Of a stretch of 62,659 nt of DNA, positions 11,670-22,417 are shown in pieces (within the stretch, counting starts at the first letter, position 1; each line of letters opens with the position of its first letter). The notes under the pieces are model-generated. The model was given only the letters and a program-made list of their open reading frames with translations. It was not told the DNA's origin and made no database searches. Position numbers and translations under genes: made by a program. Where the stretch lies: positions 50,329 to 112,987 of the forward strand of contig QZLH01000232.1 of NCBI GenBank assembly GCA_003833135.1. The letters run 5' to 3'. The stretch is from Oehlia diaphana (taxonomy: Eukaryota > Glomeromycota > Glomeromycetes > Glomerales > Glomeraceae).

Positions 11670-11765
11670 AGTGAAGAAACGAAGAAACGAAGAAAGTGAA
11701 GAAAACGAAGAAAGTGTAGTAATAAGCGAAGAAAGTGTAGTAAGCGAAGAGAATGAAGAATAAGA
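11670..11765. repeat. Purine-rich GAAGAAA tandem repeat
   Basis: Degenerate repeats of GAAGAAACGAAGAAAGTG on the plus strand (pure pyrimidine on the minus), about 95 bp. Mirror-like purine tracts of this kind can form triplex DNA. A translated Glu/Lys repeat is possible, but there is no surrounding gene. The rest of 11766-12286 is plain AT-rich DNA downstream of the START gene. Confidence 0.6.
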
Positions 11766-12286
11766 CTTACATAAGACTTATAAGAATACAAAATCCTCAG
11801 GTAAGAATATTGTATTTGTTGCTCTTTATATCTTTATTAATCAATCAAATATTAAAATTTATTTTCTATTTTATAATATATACAGTAAATACTCACCTGC
11901 GAATGAACAGATTTGAAAATGGATAATTGGACATTTTTTTTTCATTAAAAGTCACTTTCTTCTCTCGTCAACCCCTTTATAGTCATCCTACATATAATCC
12001 ATGAAGAAATTAAAAATCTACTTTTTAATACATATTCATCAAATGAATTCTCAAGAAATGAAATCGGGTGATCTGATTTCACGGGGTGGTTAGTGGTTAC
12101 CAATAGTGGATTACGTAGAAAAATTATAAAAATAAATATTCAAGTATTTTAAAATGATAATCTTCGTATCTATGTGATATATGTGTTTTTGGTAATTGTA
12201 CAGTTTATTTAAATAAATAAATAAATATATTTTTTAAATACAATAAATTACTTGATCTATAAAAAAATCTTCACACTTTTTTTTAT

Positions 12287-14108
12287 TTAAATAACATTCC
12301 TATTACGCCATTTCTTAATTCCTGCAATCAATACGAGACTATACGCAAAAGCAACAATTATAATTCTGTTCGCTTTTGAACCACCTTGTGAAGAATTCCC
12401 TCCAAATAATAAAATAGTCTCTATAAAAGATTTCCAAAAAGAAGAACCTGTCAAAGGAATCTTTTTATCAATAGATCTTTTATTATTGTTTCCTTTTGTA
12501 TTTGATAGAAATTCATCGAATGATGAATAAGCTGGTCTATCTGAGCTGGTACTATTTTCAACCAAACTTCCTCCACTAAATGAAGCATTCCTTCTATGAT
12601 AATTATGCTGTAAGGAAGAAGATGAGGAAGAAGATGATAAAGATACAGAAATTGATGATGATGATCTTTTTGGTACTTTTGGTATGAATGGAGTATTTGT
12701 AAGCATTTTTGAAACGCTTTGATGTGGCATTTTGGAAAGTAATTTATTCAATTTTTTAACCGAGGCTGGCAATTCTCTCGTTGATACTAAGAAAAATGAC
12801 GAATTAATAAAACTTTTTTTTTAAATTAACTATAAATTTTTTAAATTTATTATATCCTTACCTAATGTAATTACGGATTTAGGAATCCATCCTTTTGGAT
12901 TGGCATCAGCAATTTGAACTACAAAGCACTTATTTGGTTGATCTTTGATAGGCGTAACAACCACACCAGCGCAACCAGCTTCAATTCTAATAACTCCCGA
13001 TTTTTCAGGACAAAGTTTATGTTCAATACTTTTATTAACCATAACTAATCTACCATCTTCAAGCTGTGTCGAATATCCAATAGTAACAACATCCCTTGCT
13101 GATGTTGGAAAGACTGCTTTCATTTTGATATACTTTTTAAAGGAATAAATAAGTATATAATTTTTTTTTCAAAGTAACACCAACTTTAAAAATTAAAAAA
13201 AAAACAAACAAATAAATATATATATATATATTACCTGAACTCTAGTAGATTCATCAATAGTTTCAATAATTCCAGCTTCATCAGTCATAGGATCCCATTC
13301 AGATCTTCTTCTAACATCAGCTAATAAATCAAAAGTAGTTTGTGGTGTATTTTCCATCGTACCCATAATTTTAAAGCAACAATCTGATACTTTGGAATTT
13401 TGATAAACTTTAATATCCGTATCTTTATCTTCATAAATTAAACTCCATGGCGAGTCATCATCTTTTGTATCGACAAACTCTAGAATTGTTCCCAATAATC
13501 GTGTTGTTATTTCTGAATATTTATTTTTTGATGCTAAAATAAAATAAAATAAAATTGTAAATAAAATAAAGATAATTAGATAAATAAATAAAATTCTTTT
13601 TTTAAGATTAAACTATAATTACCAACTATTGGCGGATTAAGTGAGAAATTTTGTGTTGAAGAAATTTGTCGAGAATTTGTTGATGCATTTTTATTATCTT
13701 CATTATTATTCACTTGTTTTCCGGAAGAGTTTATAGACCTTTTGGTATTTTTATGATTATTATTATGATTATGATTATGATTATTATTAGATTGTCTTAA
13801 TGTCTTTCCTGAAAGATAATTAATTAATGCTGTAGATAAACTCGGTATACCAAGTAAATGATGATATGCGAAAAAGAAGACTAATTGAAAAAATATGAAG
13901 TGAAGACTATCTAATGACCTAGAAAGAATGTCTATTTTATAAAAATAAGAGGTAAAAGTAAAATTTTTTTTAGTGATCATGAATGAAAGAAAGAAGAAAC
14001 GCAACTTTATGAAAGTTTTAATAACTTACGTTTATTCATTTGATATAATATCACAGGAGGAAATCCCAATACGACGATTAATGATGCTATACTTGTCTCG
14101 GAATTCAT
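12287..14108 (-). CDS. START-domain lipid-transfer protein with two membrane anchors (5 exons, 485 aa)
   Basis: It likely carries a lipid (sterol, ceramide or phospholipid) between membranes. Exons on minus: 14108-14030, 13931-13623, 13533-13235, 13132-12862, 12786-12287, giving 486 codons. Residues 1-60 hold hydrophobic stretches (L-I-V-V-L-G-F-P-P-V-I-L-Y and H-F-I-F-F-Q-L-V-F-F-F-A-Y). An Asn/His-rich linker follows. The START fold spans about 148-320, with D-V-R-R-R-S-E-W-D-P-M, the M-K-A-V-F-P-T-S-A-R-D block and the G-W-I-P-K C-terminal helix region. A Ser-rich tail then ends in one hydrophobic helix (R-I-I-I-V-A-F-A-Y-S-L-V-L-I-A-G-I). Anchors at both ends suggest a contact-site protein. 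The START call is firm; the ligand is unknown. Confidence 0.87.
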
Positions 14109-14324
14109 TATTATTAAATCTTTTACGAATATTTTATTTGTAGTGTTGATAAAAATTTTGATGAAGAGATGAAAAATTTATTTATAATTTGGTGATCCAT
14201 AATAAGTTAAATATGGCAAATCGGCGCCAATAATCTTCTAATATTTAATAAATGGTTTTTTTTAAAATGTAATGACGGTTGTTACACAAACGTCCACGAT
14301 ACGTACCATGCAGGTGTGTTATTA

Positions 14325-14333
14325 TCACGTGAC
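14325..14333. promoter_or_regulatory. TCACGTGAC palindromic element (first of a pair)
   Basis: TCACGTGAC lies 217 bp upstream of the START gene ATG. A second exact copy is at 14482-14490. CACGTG is the E-box bound by bHLH regulators such as Cbf1 in yeasts. Binding here is inferred only. Confidence 0.4.
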
Positions 14334-14481
14334 TCGTAAATAAAATTCTTACATTGTTAATGACACTATAAGTAGTATAATTAAATCACCATTGTCGAAA
14401 AGTACAACAAATTTTTACGGTTTGTCAATTGAAGAGAAATAGTAATAATTTACATGAAAGAAAACCGGTTAATTATTTACA

Positions 14482-14490
14482 TCACGTGAC
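14482..14490. promoter_or_regulatory. TCACGTGAC palindromic element (second of a pair)
   Basis: Exact second copy of the nonamer at 14325, 157 bp further upstream of the START gene. The same nonamer recurs upstream of the kinase genes at 48649 and 51937. Confidence 0.4.
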
Positions 14491-14890
14491 ATAAAATAAT
14501 GGCGTAATAAATTTATACTTTCTTGAATAGGAATATTATTTTGACAATAAACACTTTCCTTTGTGAGTGAAAGTTCCAGACTTTGTTTCAAGTCTGAGTT
14601 TATCGAAGAATTTATTTCAAAATTTTTCAATTTCACAATTTCATATTAACGCATTTTACATTCTAATAAAAAATCTTAATGATATATATAAATATATACT
14701 AAGTATTTCAAATATAGGATAATTACATTTTAATCTAAAGATGAGTAATAATATTTTTTATTAAATCTGTTGGCAATAAATAGATTACAATCTAGAATCA
14801 GAATTAAGGAGGAATGTAAACAAATTTATCATTATTTGAAACTATTTGAAACACAAACTTATTATATGTAAACAAAGTATATAAATGTTT

Positions 14891-14955
14891 GCTGCTCCGG
14901 CATCCGGATTGATCCGGATCAACTCGGATAAATACGGATATTCGGATGGGAAATC
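14891..14955. repeat. Cluster of CCGGAT/CGGAT words
   Basis: CGGAT occurs about six times in 65 bp, including TCCGGATTGATCCGGATCA. This GC-rich patch stands out against the surrounding AT background. Its function is unknown; it may be the core of a small repeat. The rest of 14491-15960 shows no gene. Confidence 0.5.
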
Positions 14956-15965
14956 CAAAAATTATTGATAACAATTAAAGATTGGATAGAATGATCATGT
15001 GACTTATCGATAGAAACATCAAATACCGCAAATACCAAATCAATTACATTTTTTTTTTAAAAAAAGTGAAGGTTTCTCGAGCTATTTCATTTTCGCTTTC
15101 AATGATTTATTCCATAAAGGAGTTAATTGAATTAATTAAAATAATTATTGAGAACAATCAGATTCAAGAGATAACAAACCTTAGTTCAGAAAATGGATCA
15201 TTATAGAATAATTTTTGTATTATTAATATTCTTAATCGCAATTATTTGCAATTATTAATGTAATTATAAAATGTAATATTAAAATTCGCCAAATAACATA
15301 CGTTTTTCTTTTTTTGGTTAGTAATTAGCGATAAGATTCGTCCAGTTAAATTAGATTTACTTAAAAGAATAATTTAATTCTACGTGTGAATGTGGGAAGT
15401 GATCTTTGGGAAAATAAAACTAACTAACGTTTTTTATTAATCAAATTGTGAAATGATTATAAAAAATTACCATATATCAATGATTTCGAAGATTGAACTT
15501 TTTTTCATTGAGAAATGATTAAGAAATGATTGGCCTATTGATTATGTCAATTTCACTAATTTTATATTACTATCTAAGACCATCCTCAGCTTGAATAACA
15601 GGTAATTTTTAATAGATCTTATTTTATTTCTTATTTAATAAATTTAAAATTTTTTTTTTTTAATTTTTAAAAAAAACTTGAAAAAGGTATTGTAAAAAAT
15701 AGTATAACAATAAGGATATATATAGTAATATTCGATATTCAAAACAATATTAAATAATTTTTTCTAAATATATAGATATGAAACATAATCAATGGTTAAT
15801 TAATCTGCAATTTTTTGCATGTACACAATGCAATTTTTCTTTCTATTATGATGTACGACGTGCATTGCCTTGCATTGGCATGATTAAGTATTTTCCGACC
15901 TATTTTTTATGAATAAAATTAAAATTCCACTTTTACCCTTAATATTACAAGAAATTCCTTTTTTC

Positions 15966-16023
15966 CTTATTTTTTTTTTTTTTGAGAAAAAAAAAAAATT
16001 TCAAATCTCCTTAAAAATTTTTC

Positions 16024-16063
<40 letters not shown>

Positions 16064-16115
16064 TTTCAAATCTCCTTAAAAATTTTTCATTTTTTTTTTT
16101 TTTCTACTTTTTTAA
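15966..16115. repeat. Duplicated poly-T/poly-A hairpin unit before an F-box gene
   Basis: Two direct copies of a unit made of a long T run, a long A run and TTTCAAATCTCCTTAAAAAT. The T and A runs are complementary, so each unit can form a hairpin. The second copy ends four bases before the ATG at 16119, so it would be the 5' leader or core promoter of that gene. Confidence 0.65.
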
Positions 16116-16118
16116 AAT

Positions 16119-17741
16119 ATGTATAATAATAAAAGGAAATTTCCACCAAATTTACCTTTGGATTGTATTGTTGAAATATTAGAATATCTACGAAATGATA
16201 AAAAAACACTTTTTTCAAATCTTTTCGTAAATCGAACATGGTGTCAACTTATTATACCATTAATATGGTATCGACCTTTCGAAATAAGAAATAAAGAAAA
16301 TATTAAGATAATCGATACATTAATTTTATGTCTTTCAAAACGAGAAAAATTAAAATTTCTAGAAAAGATGAATGGAAATCGAAAAATGATTAATATAGAA
16401 AGGACACCGATATTTGATTATCCACATTATATAAGAGGATTAGATTATAGAAATCTTGAATATTTAATTGAAAGTTGGGTAACAAATTCAAATGATAATC
16501 TTTTACCTCGTAATATTGAAATATTTTTATTTAATCTTATCGGAAATTTAATATTTACTCGTTCACGTGGATTAACAATTTTAACTTTAGAACATTATGA
16601 TTATTATTATTATAAATTTAGAAAATCAAATTATACAAGTTTTAAAGAAATTTTATCTTTTAATAATATTAAAAATACTTTGGAAAATTTACAAAAATTG
16701 GAAATTAAATTTTTTTCAGAAATTTATGATGAAAAAATTAGTTCAGAAATAATATCAAATTTATTCTTTACCTTATCAAAATATTCAAATAATATAAAAC
16801 ATATTTATATTGATGTTTCAGTTGAAGAAACTGTTTTATTCTCCCAAATTTGTGATTCTTTTACAAATTTAATTGAATCTCAATCAAATCTTATAACTTT
16901 AGAAGTTAATCAATATTTGGGTTTTTCTTTTGTTAATTCTTTATATACTCAATCAAATTCTTTAACTCTTCTTAAAATTAATTATTTAAAAAATTTTCAT
17001 ACTTTATTACCAGCTCTTAGTGCTTGTATAAATTTAGAAACTTTGGAATTTTCGGAATATTTTATGATTGAAGATATTGATGATCTGGTTACTTGTGTAA
17101 ATAATTTATCTCCTATTTATATCAAAAATTTACTTGCTTATAGAATTGATCCTGAAAGTATTGAAGAAAATTTTGCTTCTTCTATGATGATTTTAATTAA
17201 ATTATCTGTAAATACTTTAAAATCTTTAACTTTAGATCATGTTAATCAAGGAATACTTGAAGTAATAAGTATTAATTGTCCTAGAATTATTTATCTTTCT
17301 TTAAATATTATTCCTGAAGAAATTTCTTTTTTTTCTAAAATTTTATCTTCTTTAACTTGTTTAGAATCTTTGATTTTTATAGAAGATTTTACTGGTGATT
17401 TATTTTATCGTAAAAAGAATAATTTACTTGATATTGCAAGTAATTTACCTTCTACTTTAAAATATTTTGGTTTTTGGATTATGGATTATGATATTTTATA
17501 TGATTTTTTACAAAATATTCATGTTTCAATACAAGAATTGGATATATTTAAAGGTTTAAATGATGATGAGATGAATATTATAATTAATTTTGCAAGAAAT
17601 AATGGAAATTTAAAAAAATTTGGTTATAAAAAAGTTTTTTCAAATGAATCAAATGTATCTGATTTATGTTTTAATGAAGCAAAATCTATTATTCCAATTA
17701 TTGGTGAAGCAAGACATATTAAACATTATGTAATTAATTGA
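16119..17741 (+). CDS. F-box protein with leucine-rich repeats (single exon, 540 aa)
   Basis: Probable substrate adaptor of an SCF ubiquitin ligase. The F-box lies at about residues 9-50 (L-P-L-D-C-I-V-E-I-L-E-Y-L ... V-N-R-T-W-C-Q-L-I-I-P-L-I-W). It is followed by about 450 residues of irregular Leu/Ile/Asn-rich repeats resembling the ribonuclease-inhibitor type used for substrate binding. It has no introns, unlike most neighbours, as is common for expanded fungal F-box families. Codons are almost wholly A/T-ending. The start is the first ATG after the homopolymer leader. Substrate unknown. Confidence 0.85.
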   Translation: MYNNKRKFPPNLPLDCIVEILEYLRNDKKTLFSNLFVNRTWCQLIIPLIWYRPFEIRNKENIKIIDTLILCLSKREKLKFLEKMNGNRKMINIERTPIFDYPHYIRGLDYRNLEYLIESWVTNSNDNLLPRNIEIFLFNLIGNLIFTRSRGLTILTLEHYDYYYYKFRKSNYTSFKEILSFNNIKNTLENLQKLEIKFFSEIYDEKISSEIISNLFFTLSKYSNNIKHIYIDVSVEETVLFSQICDSFTNLIESQSNLITLEVNQYLGFSFVNSLYTQSNSLTLLKINYLKNFHTLLPALSACINLETLEFSEYFMIEDIDDLVTCVNNLSPIYIKNLLAYRIDPESIEENFASSMMILIKLSVNTLKSLTLDHVNQGILEVISINCPRIIYLSLNIIPEEISFFSKILSSLTCLESLIFIEDFTGDLFYRKKNNLLDIASNLPSTLKYFGFWIMDYDILYDFLQNIHVSIQELDIFKGLNDDEMNIIINFARNNGNLKKFGYKKVFSNESNVSDLCFNEAKSIIPIIGEARHIKHYVIN

Positions 17742-18444
17742 TTAGAGGAAAATCTGTGAGAAACTTGAGAAACTTGTAGAACTTAAGAAAACTTGAGAGA
17801 GAATTTGAGAATTTGAGAATTTTTTTTTTAAAAAAAAAAAAGATTTGTATATTTAAAAGACATTTTAAGGTTTTAAGATATTATTATTTTTGTTTTTTCT
17901 TTTTTTTTTTTTCTTTTCTTTCTTTCTTTCTTTTTGTTGGGAAATTAAATTAGTCGATTTTAGTTTTTCTTTTTTTTTTTCTTATTTTTTTAGGATCTTC
18001 TTGGAACTATTTTGATCCTTTACAATATGTTGAATGATCCTTAACAATATGTTGGAATGAATGGAATAAAAAATTATTATGTTATGATAAATAAAAAAAA
18101 AAAATTGTAAAATAAAAAATATTATATAATTGGACTTGTAAAGTTCAAAATAATACATATTATAATAAAAAAATTCCGATCGGAATGCGTACAAGGTCAA
18201 AAAAAACGAAAATATACAGTATAATTTCTTATCGCAAAGGAATGAGATTTTACTAACGTAAAAATTATTAAAAATATCAGAGCGACAGGATGCTTTGGCA
18301 AGCCGAACCCTCCTGCTGGAAAAGAAAAAAAAGACAAGGAAATGTTTCATAAAAATTATTAAAAATATATATAAAAAACAAGTAAGGAAATGTTTAACAT
18401 TTATCGTCCCATCAACTATAATCATCCGTTCATCAACAAAATTT
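17742..18444. other. Convergent spacer with homopolymer runs
   Basis: It holds the 3' ends of the F-box gene (+) and the RRM gene (-). GAGAACTTGAGAA repeats lie near 17755-17815, followed by T-rich and CTTT-rich tracts. A short GC-rich block at 18271-18315 is described separately. Confidence 0.5.
18271..18317 (-). other. GC-rich block behind a strong 3' splice-site sequence
   Basis: Read on the minus strand, a C/T tract ending TTCTTTTCCAG at 18316 is followed by about 45 bp that is far more GC-rich than anything nearby (G-G-F-G-L-P-K-H-P-V-A-L in one frame). It could be a 3'-UTR or alternative last exon of the RRM gene just upstream, in an RGG-like frame. I found no in-frame donor that reaches it without crossing the stop at 18445-18447. 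Confidence 0.3.
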
Positions 18445-19773
18445 TTAATTTTCCTTTTTTTTCCTAAAGGTTTTATTGATCTTTAAATTTAATCCGTTTA
18501 AAGTTACATAACCTGATTCAATAGCAGTCGAGAAACACTCTTTTTCCTCGAATTCTGCAAATGCGCAGTTCTAAGAAAAAAAAAAAAATTGAATTATACA
18601 AACGAAAAGTATTTATATAAGCACAAAAGGTTTTTTTTTTCTTACCTTATTACGAATAATTCTAATGAATCTAACATGTCCAAATTTATTCTCTAGACAT
18701 TGTTTGAGTTGATGCACATCAATATTTTCTTTACCGATACCCACGTAAATTGAATTGAATCCTTTGTATTCTCCAAAAAAATCTTCATTGATTTCATTCG
18801 TTTCATTATAATTTCCTTGATAATCAGATGTAGATGTCGATTGCAAATTATCATTTTGTTCATGTTGTCCATTTTGTCTATGTTGTCCATTTTGTCCATA
18901 TACTCCATTTAGTCCATGTTGCCCATTTTGTCCATATTGTCCATTTTGGCCATGTACTCCATTTAGTCCATGTTGTCCATTTTGTCCATAGTATCCATTT
19001 TGCCCATGTTGTCCATTTTGTCCGGATGAAACAAAATCATTTCTAACTCTGGGAAATTCGTTAGAGAAAGAAGCCCCATTGACTTTCGTAGAACTTCCTC
19101 CTTTAGTTGCTTCTTTATATAATTTCGGTGAATTTGGCAAATTGATGATGTTATCATTTTCTTTAATTTGTGGAGGGGAGAAATGATTTTGTGAATTTTC
19201 TGGATATACGAATCCATTATTCTGCTCAATTTGACCGAATGTATAATCATTTTTTTTATTCTTGGTAGAGAATACATTTCCGAATTTTATATTATCGATC
19301 TTACCATCTGATCCTTTTTTTTTTTTAAAAAAAAAAATAATTATAATTAAATGAAAGTTTATAAAAAATAAAATAAAAATAAAATAAATAAATTTTATAT
19401 ATATCTTAAATTACATACCTTTAACTAAATCTCTAAAACTTTTTACGAAACAAATTTCATCACGAATACTTTCTACATTGGTATGCATAGCATCACAATC
19501 CAAATCTTCATGTTGATTAATATTTTTAGTATTATAATTATTACCAAACTTTTCTTGAAATTCTTTTGAATCTTTTAATAATTCCCTAATTAAAGATCTT
19601 TGAATAGAAATCAATTCATTTTGAGCAGTTGTTATTTGATTATATTTTAAAAGGGAATAACTTTTATTATTTTCTAAACTATTTTTAGTATTTTCATATC
19701 CATTACATAATGATGAAGAAATAATTGAAGTATTTTCAGAAACATTATCACCGTGGTTCATGTTTAAAGACAT
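18445..19773 (-). CDS. RRM-domain RNA-binding protein with a QNG-repeat tract (3 exons, 382 aa)
   Basis: Exons on minus: 19773-19419, 19313-18646, 18570-18445 (383 codons). Residues 1-118 include a likely coiled coil (A-Q-N-E-L-I-S-I-Q-R-S-L-I-R-E-L-L-K). The middle is disordered and carries a run of (Q/L)-N-G-(Q/V)-(H/Y)-G units at about 215-272, encoded by a 9-bp minisatellite. A single RRM follows at about 306-376: R-N-P-2-like S-I-Y-V-G-I, then C-A-F-A-E-F-E-E-K-E-C as RNP-1. The shape (low-complexity middle plus C-terminal RRM) recalls G3BP-like or stress-granule proteins, but no NTF2 domain is visible. The last exon border is the least certain part: an 8-A run precedes the stop, and a possible extra exon lies at 18271-18315. 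Confidence 0.72.
18850..19025 (-). repeat. Coding 9-bp minisatellite in the RRM gene
   Basis: About 19 units of TTTGTCCAT/TTGTCCATG on the plus strand, encoding N-G-Q-x-G on the minus. Unit length is a multiple of three, so gains and losses keep the frame. Several higher-order copies (27-54 bp) are visible, a sign of recent slippage or unequal exchange. Confidence 0.8.
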
Positions 19774-20670
19774 ATGTAAGGATGAATATTATTAACTGGT
19801 AAGTGGGATACACGAAGGGTGGGGAAATGAAAAATAATATGTATTATGAAAATTACGGTAAGAGATATTATTATAATAAATTTCTCAGTTGATTTAATTT
19901 ATATTGATTCAAATAAAAAATTTTTATTATTCGTTACTTAAAAAATGATCTAATATTCAATATGCTCTTATGTAATCCCGTCAAACTTTCAATACAGAAA
20001 TAGACGGAGGAAAAAAAAAAAAAAAAAAATTTTTTTTTTTTTCCTTAAAAATAAACCGTAAGCCACAACTTCCGATACTTCACATGACCTTAAAATCCCA
20101 CTAAATATTGTCTATTGTTACTGCGGAAAAGAACTTGTTCATGTGGTTTGTGTACGACAATAAACAAAAGAGTTTGCTTTACATAGGACAAGCCGATTGC
20201 CTTTATTTTTTTACATTTTTATTTTTTTTTTCTTTCTTTTAATTTTCTTAATAAAGACAACAATAAAAATTAACTAATGAATTGTAGAGAAATCCATTGT
20301 TCATCATTTTTTATTGATTTTTCAAGGAAGTATAAAAAAAGAACAGAAGATTTACTCATTATTTTTTTTAGATGGATTATATTTTCAGAACTTAAATTAT
20401 GGGAATGTTTATGATCGATCAATTAACCTTAATAGGTCTGGTACGTTGAAATTTACGCATTAAACCTTAAAGGTTCTATTCCGAAAATCATTATCATTTT
20501 AGTATAGGAAATTCATTACATTAACAATAAACGATCATTTCACTAAGATTTTTCTAACGATTTACCCGAAACAAAAACAAAAGGCTTTGAAAGTATGAGA
20601 ACTTTGATACAAAATAATGTAACATAGAAAGTAACACGTAATTATTGATCAACTAACCTTGACCTCATAA
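19774..20670. other. Intergenic region, no gene seen
   Basis: The region upstream of the RRM gene. It contains a facing poly-A/poly-T pair at 20011-20042 that can fold back. Otherwise it is featureless AT-rich DNA. Confidence 0.45.
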
Positions 20671-20762
20671 TTCCTGGTATTTCTGGTATTAATTCCTGTA
20701 TTCCTAGTATTTATAGTGATTCCCGTGATTCCCGTGATTCCCGTAATTCCTGTAATTCCGGG
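20671..20762. repeat. 9-bp GATTCCCGT minisatellite
   Basis: Units related to TATTCCTG(G/T) grade into three near-perfect GATTCCCGT units and then AATTCCTGT. The tract is 92 bp, non-coding, about 350 bp upstream of the F-box gene at 21114. Confidence 0.7.
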
Positions 20763-21039
20763 CTATTCATATTAATATATTTAATTAAAAATTCTTTATT
20801 TAATTAATATTCTTTACAAAACAACAAAAACATGGAAATTCAATAAGGTAACGTTATACGTAATCCACGTAATCCACAACTAGCACCAGTTCCATTCAAA
20901 AAATTTGTTGATCGTCAATTATAACGTAATACAATTAACACAATAACACAATGACATACATTACATACATTTCATGTTTATCTCGGGGTGTCCTTTGTTG
21001 CCCTTTTTGCTATGATCAAACAACTTTTTTTTTTTTTAA

Positions 21040-21051
21040 CATATATATATA
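21040..21051 (+). promoter_or_regulatory. TATA-like element of the F-box/Cys4 gene 1
   Basis: An ATATATATAT run about 65 bp upstream of the ATG at 21114, preceded by a T tract. The position fits a core promoter. Confidence 0.4.
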
Positions 21052-21113
21052 ACTCGGGTGAAGAACTTTTTTAAAAGGTAAAAATTTCATACCACTATTA
21101 TTGATTCAAAAAT

Positions 21114-21925
21114 ATGGAAGAAAACCTTTGTAAAAAAATTTTGAATAAATTGACTGATATTAATGAATCAAAGCTTACCTTAACTCGAATTCCACCAGAA
21201 ATTCTTGAAATAATTTGCGGATATTTATGTCCTAAAGATCTATTCTCTCTAACTTTAGTATGTAAGAAATTAAAAAATTTTTTGTGGTCATTTGATTCCA
21301 GTATGACACAACGTATTTGGCGTAACTCAAGAATCAGATGGTCAACTTTTGTTGAGTATAAAGGAGTTCCTCCTCCTTCTGAAGAGATTATATCCCAGCA
21401 AAAGTGTATTTGGCTTATTGATTTGGTTGATGCTTGTCAAATTTGTGGAGATAAACGAAAAGATGGTTCAAGGATTTATTGGCCTTTTAAACTGTATAGT
21501 TGTAAAAATTGTATAGATTCTCGTGTTATTAGGTATTTGAAAAAAAAAAATTTCTTCTTTCAAAACATTAGCCTATAAATTTTATTAACAAAAAATATTT
21601 TTTTTTTTTTAGCTTTGAATCAGCAATACAAAAAGGAATTTCGGGCTCCGTATTTTATTCTTTACCTTGTATTTTCCTTTACAACGAGCATGGAGTTGAT
21701 AGGTATTGTTTAGAAAGTGATGTTTTAAAAACTCAAAGAGAGTATGAAAGTATTAGTGTTGAGAAAAGAGAAGAATGGATTAAAGAGAAAATAGGTGATC
21801 AATTTAAAGTCAATGATCATCTTATTCAATATACTCAGAGAGAAGAGAGTAGAATCCGGAAAGAGAAACCCAAGTGTCGCCCCGGAAGAGCGACTAGAAT
21901 GATATCCAATAATTATTACTATTAA
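21114..21925 (+). CDS. F-box protein with a Cys4 motif, paralog 1 (2 exons, 243 aa)
   Basis: Exons 21114-21532 and 21613-21925 (244 codons). The F-box is about residues 24-70 (I-P-P-E-I-L-E-I-I-C-G-Y-L-C-P-K-D-L then L-V-C-K-K-L-K-N-F-L-W). Then comes a conserved Q-R-I-W-R-N-S-R-I-R-W block, and C-Q-I-C-G-D ... C-K-N-C, two CxxC pairs about 25 residues apart that look like a zinc-binding treble clef. The C-terminus is charged and helical. The intron splits an Arg codon right after the second CxxC, exactly as in the paralog at 22817. It is likely an SCF adaptor; the zinc module may bind the substrate. Confidence 0.82.
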
Positions 21926-21927
21926 TG

Positions 21928-22235
21928 TACATAAATTCGTTTATTTTTACATAATAAACGTAGATAATAATGAAATTAAAACTTGTTAAAACGTCCATAA
22001 ATTCGTTTATTTTATTTTATTTTATTTTATTTATTTATTTCATAATAATTCATAATAATGGGACAGTCATATACATAGCGGTCACGATATTCATAATTAT
22101 GCACATAAATTCATAGAAAACGTAGATAATGATGAATTATAATAAAAATTAAATGTTAAAACGTACATAAATTCGTTTATTTTATATTTCATAATAAAAT
22201 AATGGTCAATGGAACAAGATTTTAAGAAATGCACG
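21928..22235. repeat. Direct repeats of an ACATAAATTCGTTTATTTTA unit
   Basis: Three related units at about 21928, 21990 and 22162, sharing ACGTCCATAAATTCGTTTA and AACGTAGATAATRATGAA words. They form a duplicated block of about 170 bp just after the stop of F-box paralog 1. A (TTTTA)n run lies at 22012-22035. Non-coding. Confidence 0.6.
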
Positions 22236-22380
22236 TTTATTAAAAAATCCCCAACGAGTTCTGAATTGTTCCATGTGCAACCATAAATTACCAGGTAACA
22301 ATCAATAATTAGCTCGAGATACTATACATAAAATTCGTTCATGATTATCATCATGTCAAATTCATTGATCAGATCCACGT

Positions 22381-22417
22381 GACTATCGTGACTATCGTGA
22401 CTATCGCGACTATCGTT
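22381..22417. repeat. 9-bp GACTATCGT tandem repeat
   Basis: Four units of GACTATCG(T/C) upstream of F-box paralog 2. The short frames through it on both strands are by-products of the 9-bp period. A CACGTG lies just before it (22376-22381) and another near 22602. Confidence 0.7.

Noticed and set aside
18280..18320. tRNA or 5S rRNA gene in the GC-rich patch
   Set aside because: GGGTTCGGCTTGCC loosely resembles a B box, but there is no cloverleaf and no 5S match by eye.
17982..18486. A 147-codon minus-strand and a 63-codon plus-strand frame
   Set aside because: Phe/Tyr/Ile- or Lys-rich composition typical of A/T homopolymer DNA, with no domain. The first overlaps the RRM 3' end.
18693..19277. 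Alternative minus and plus frames with D-K-M-D-N-M or H-V-V-H-F-V repeats
   Set aside because: They are shadows of the 9-bp minisatellite; only one frame continues into an RRM.
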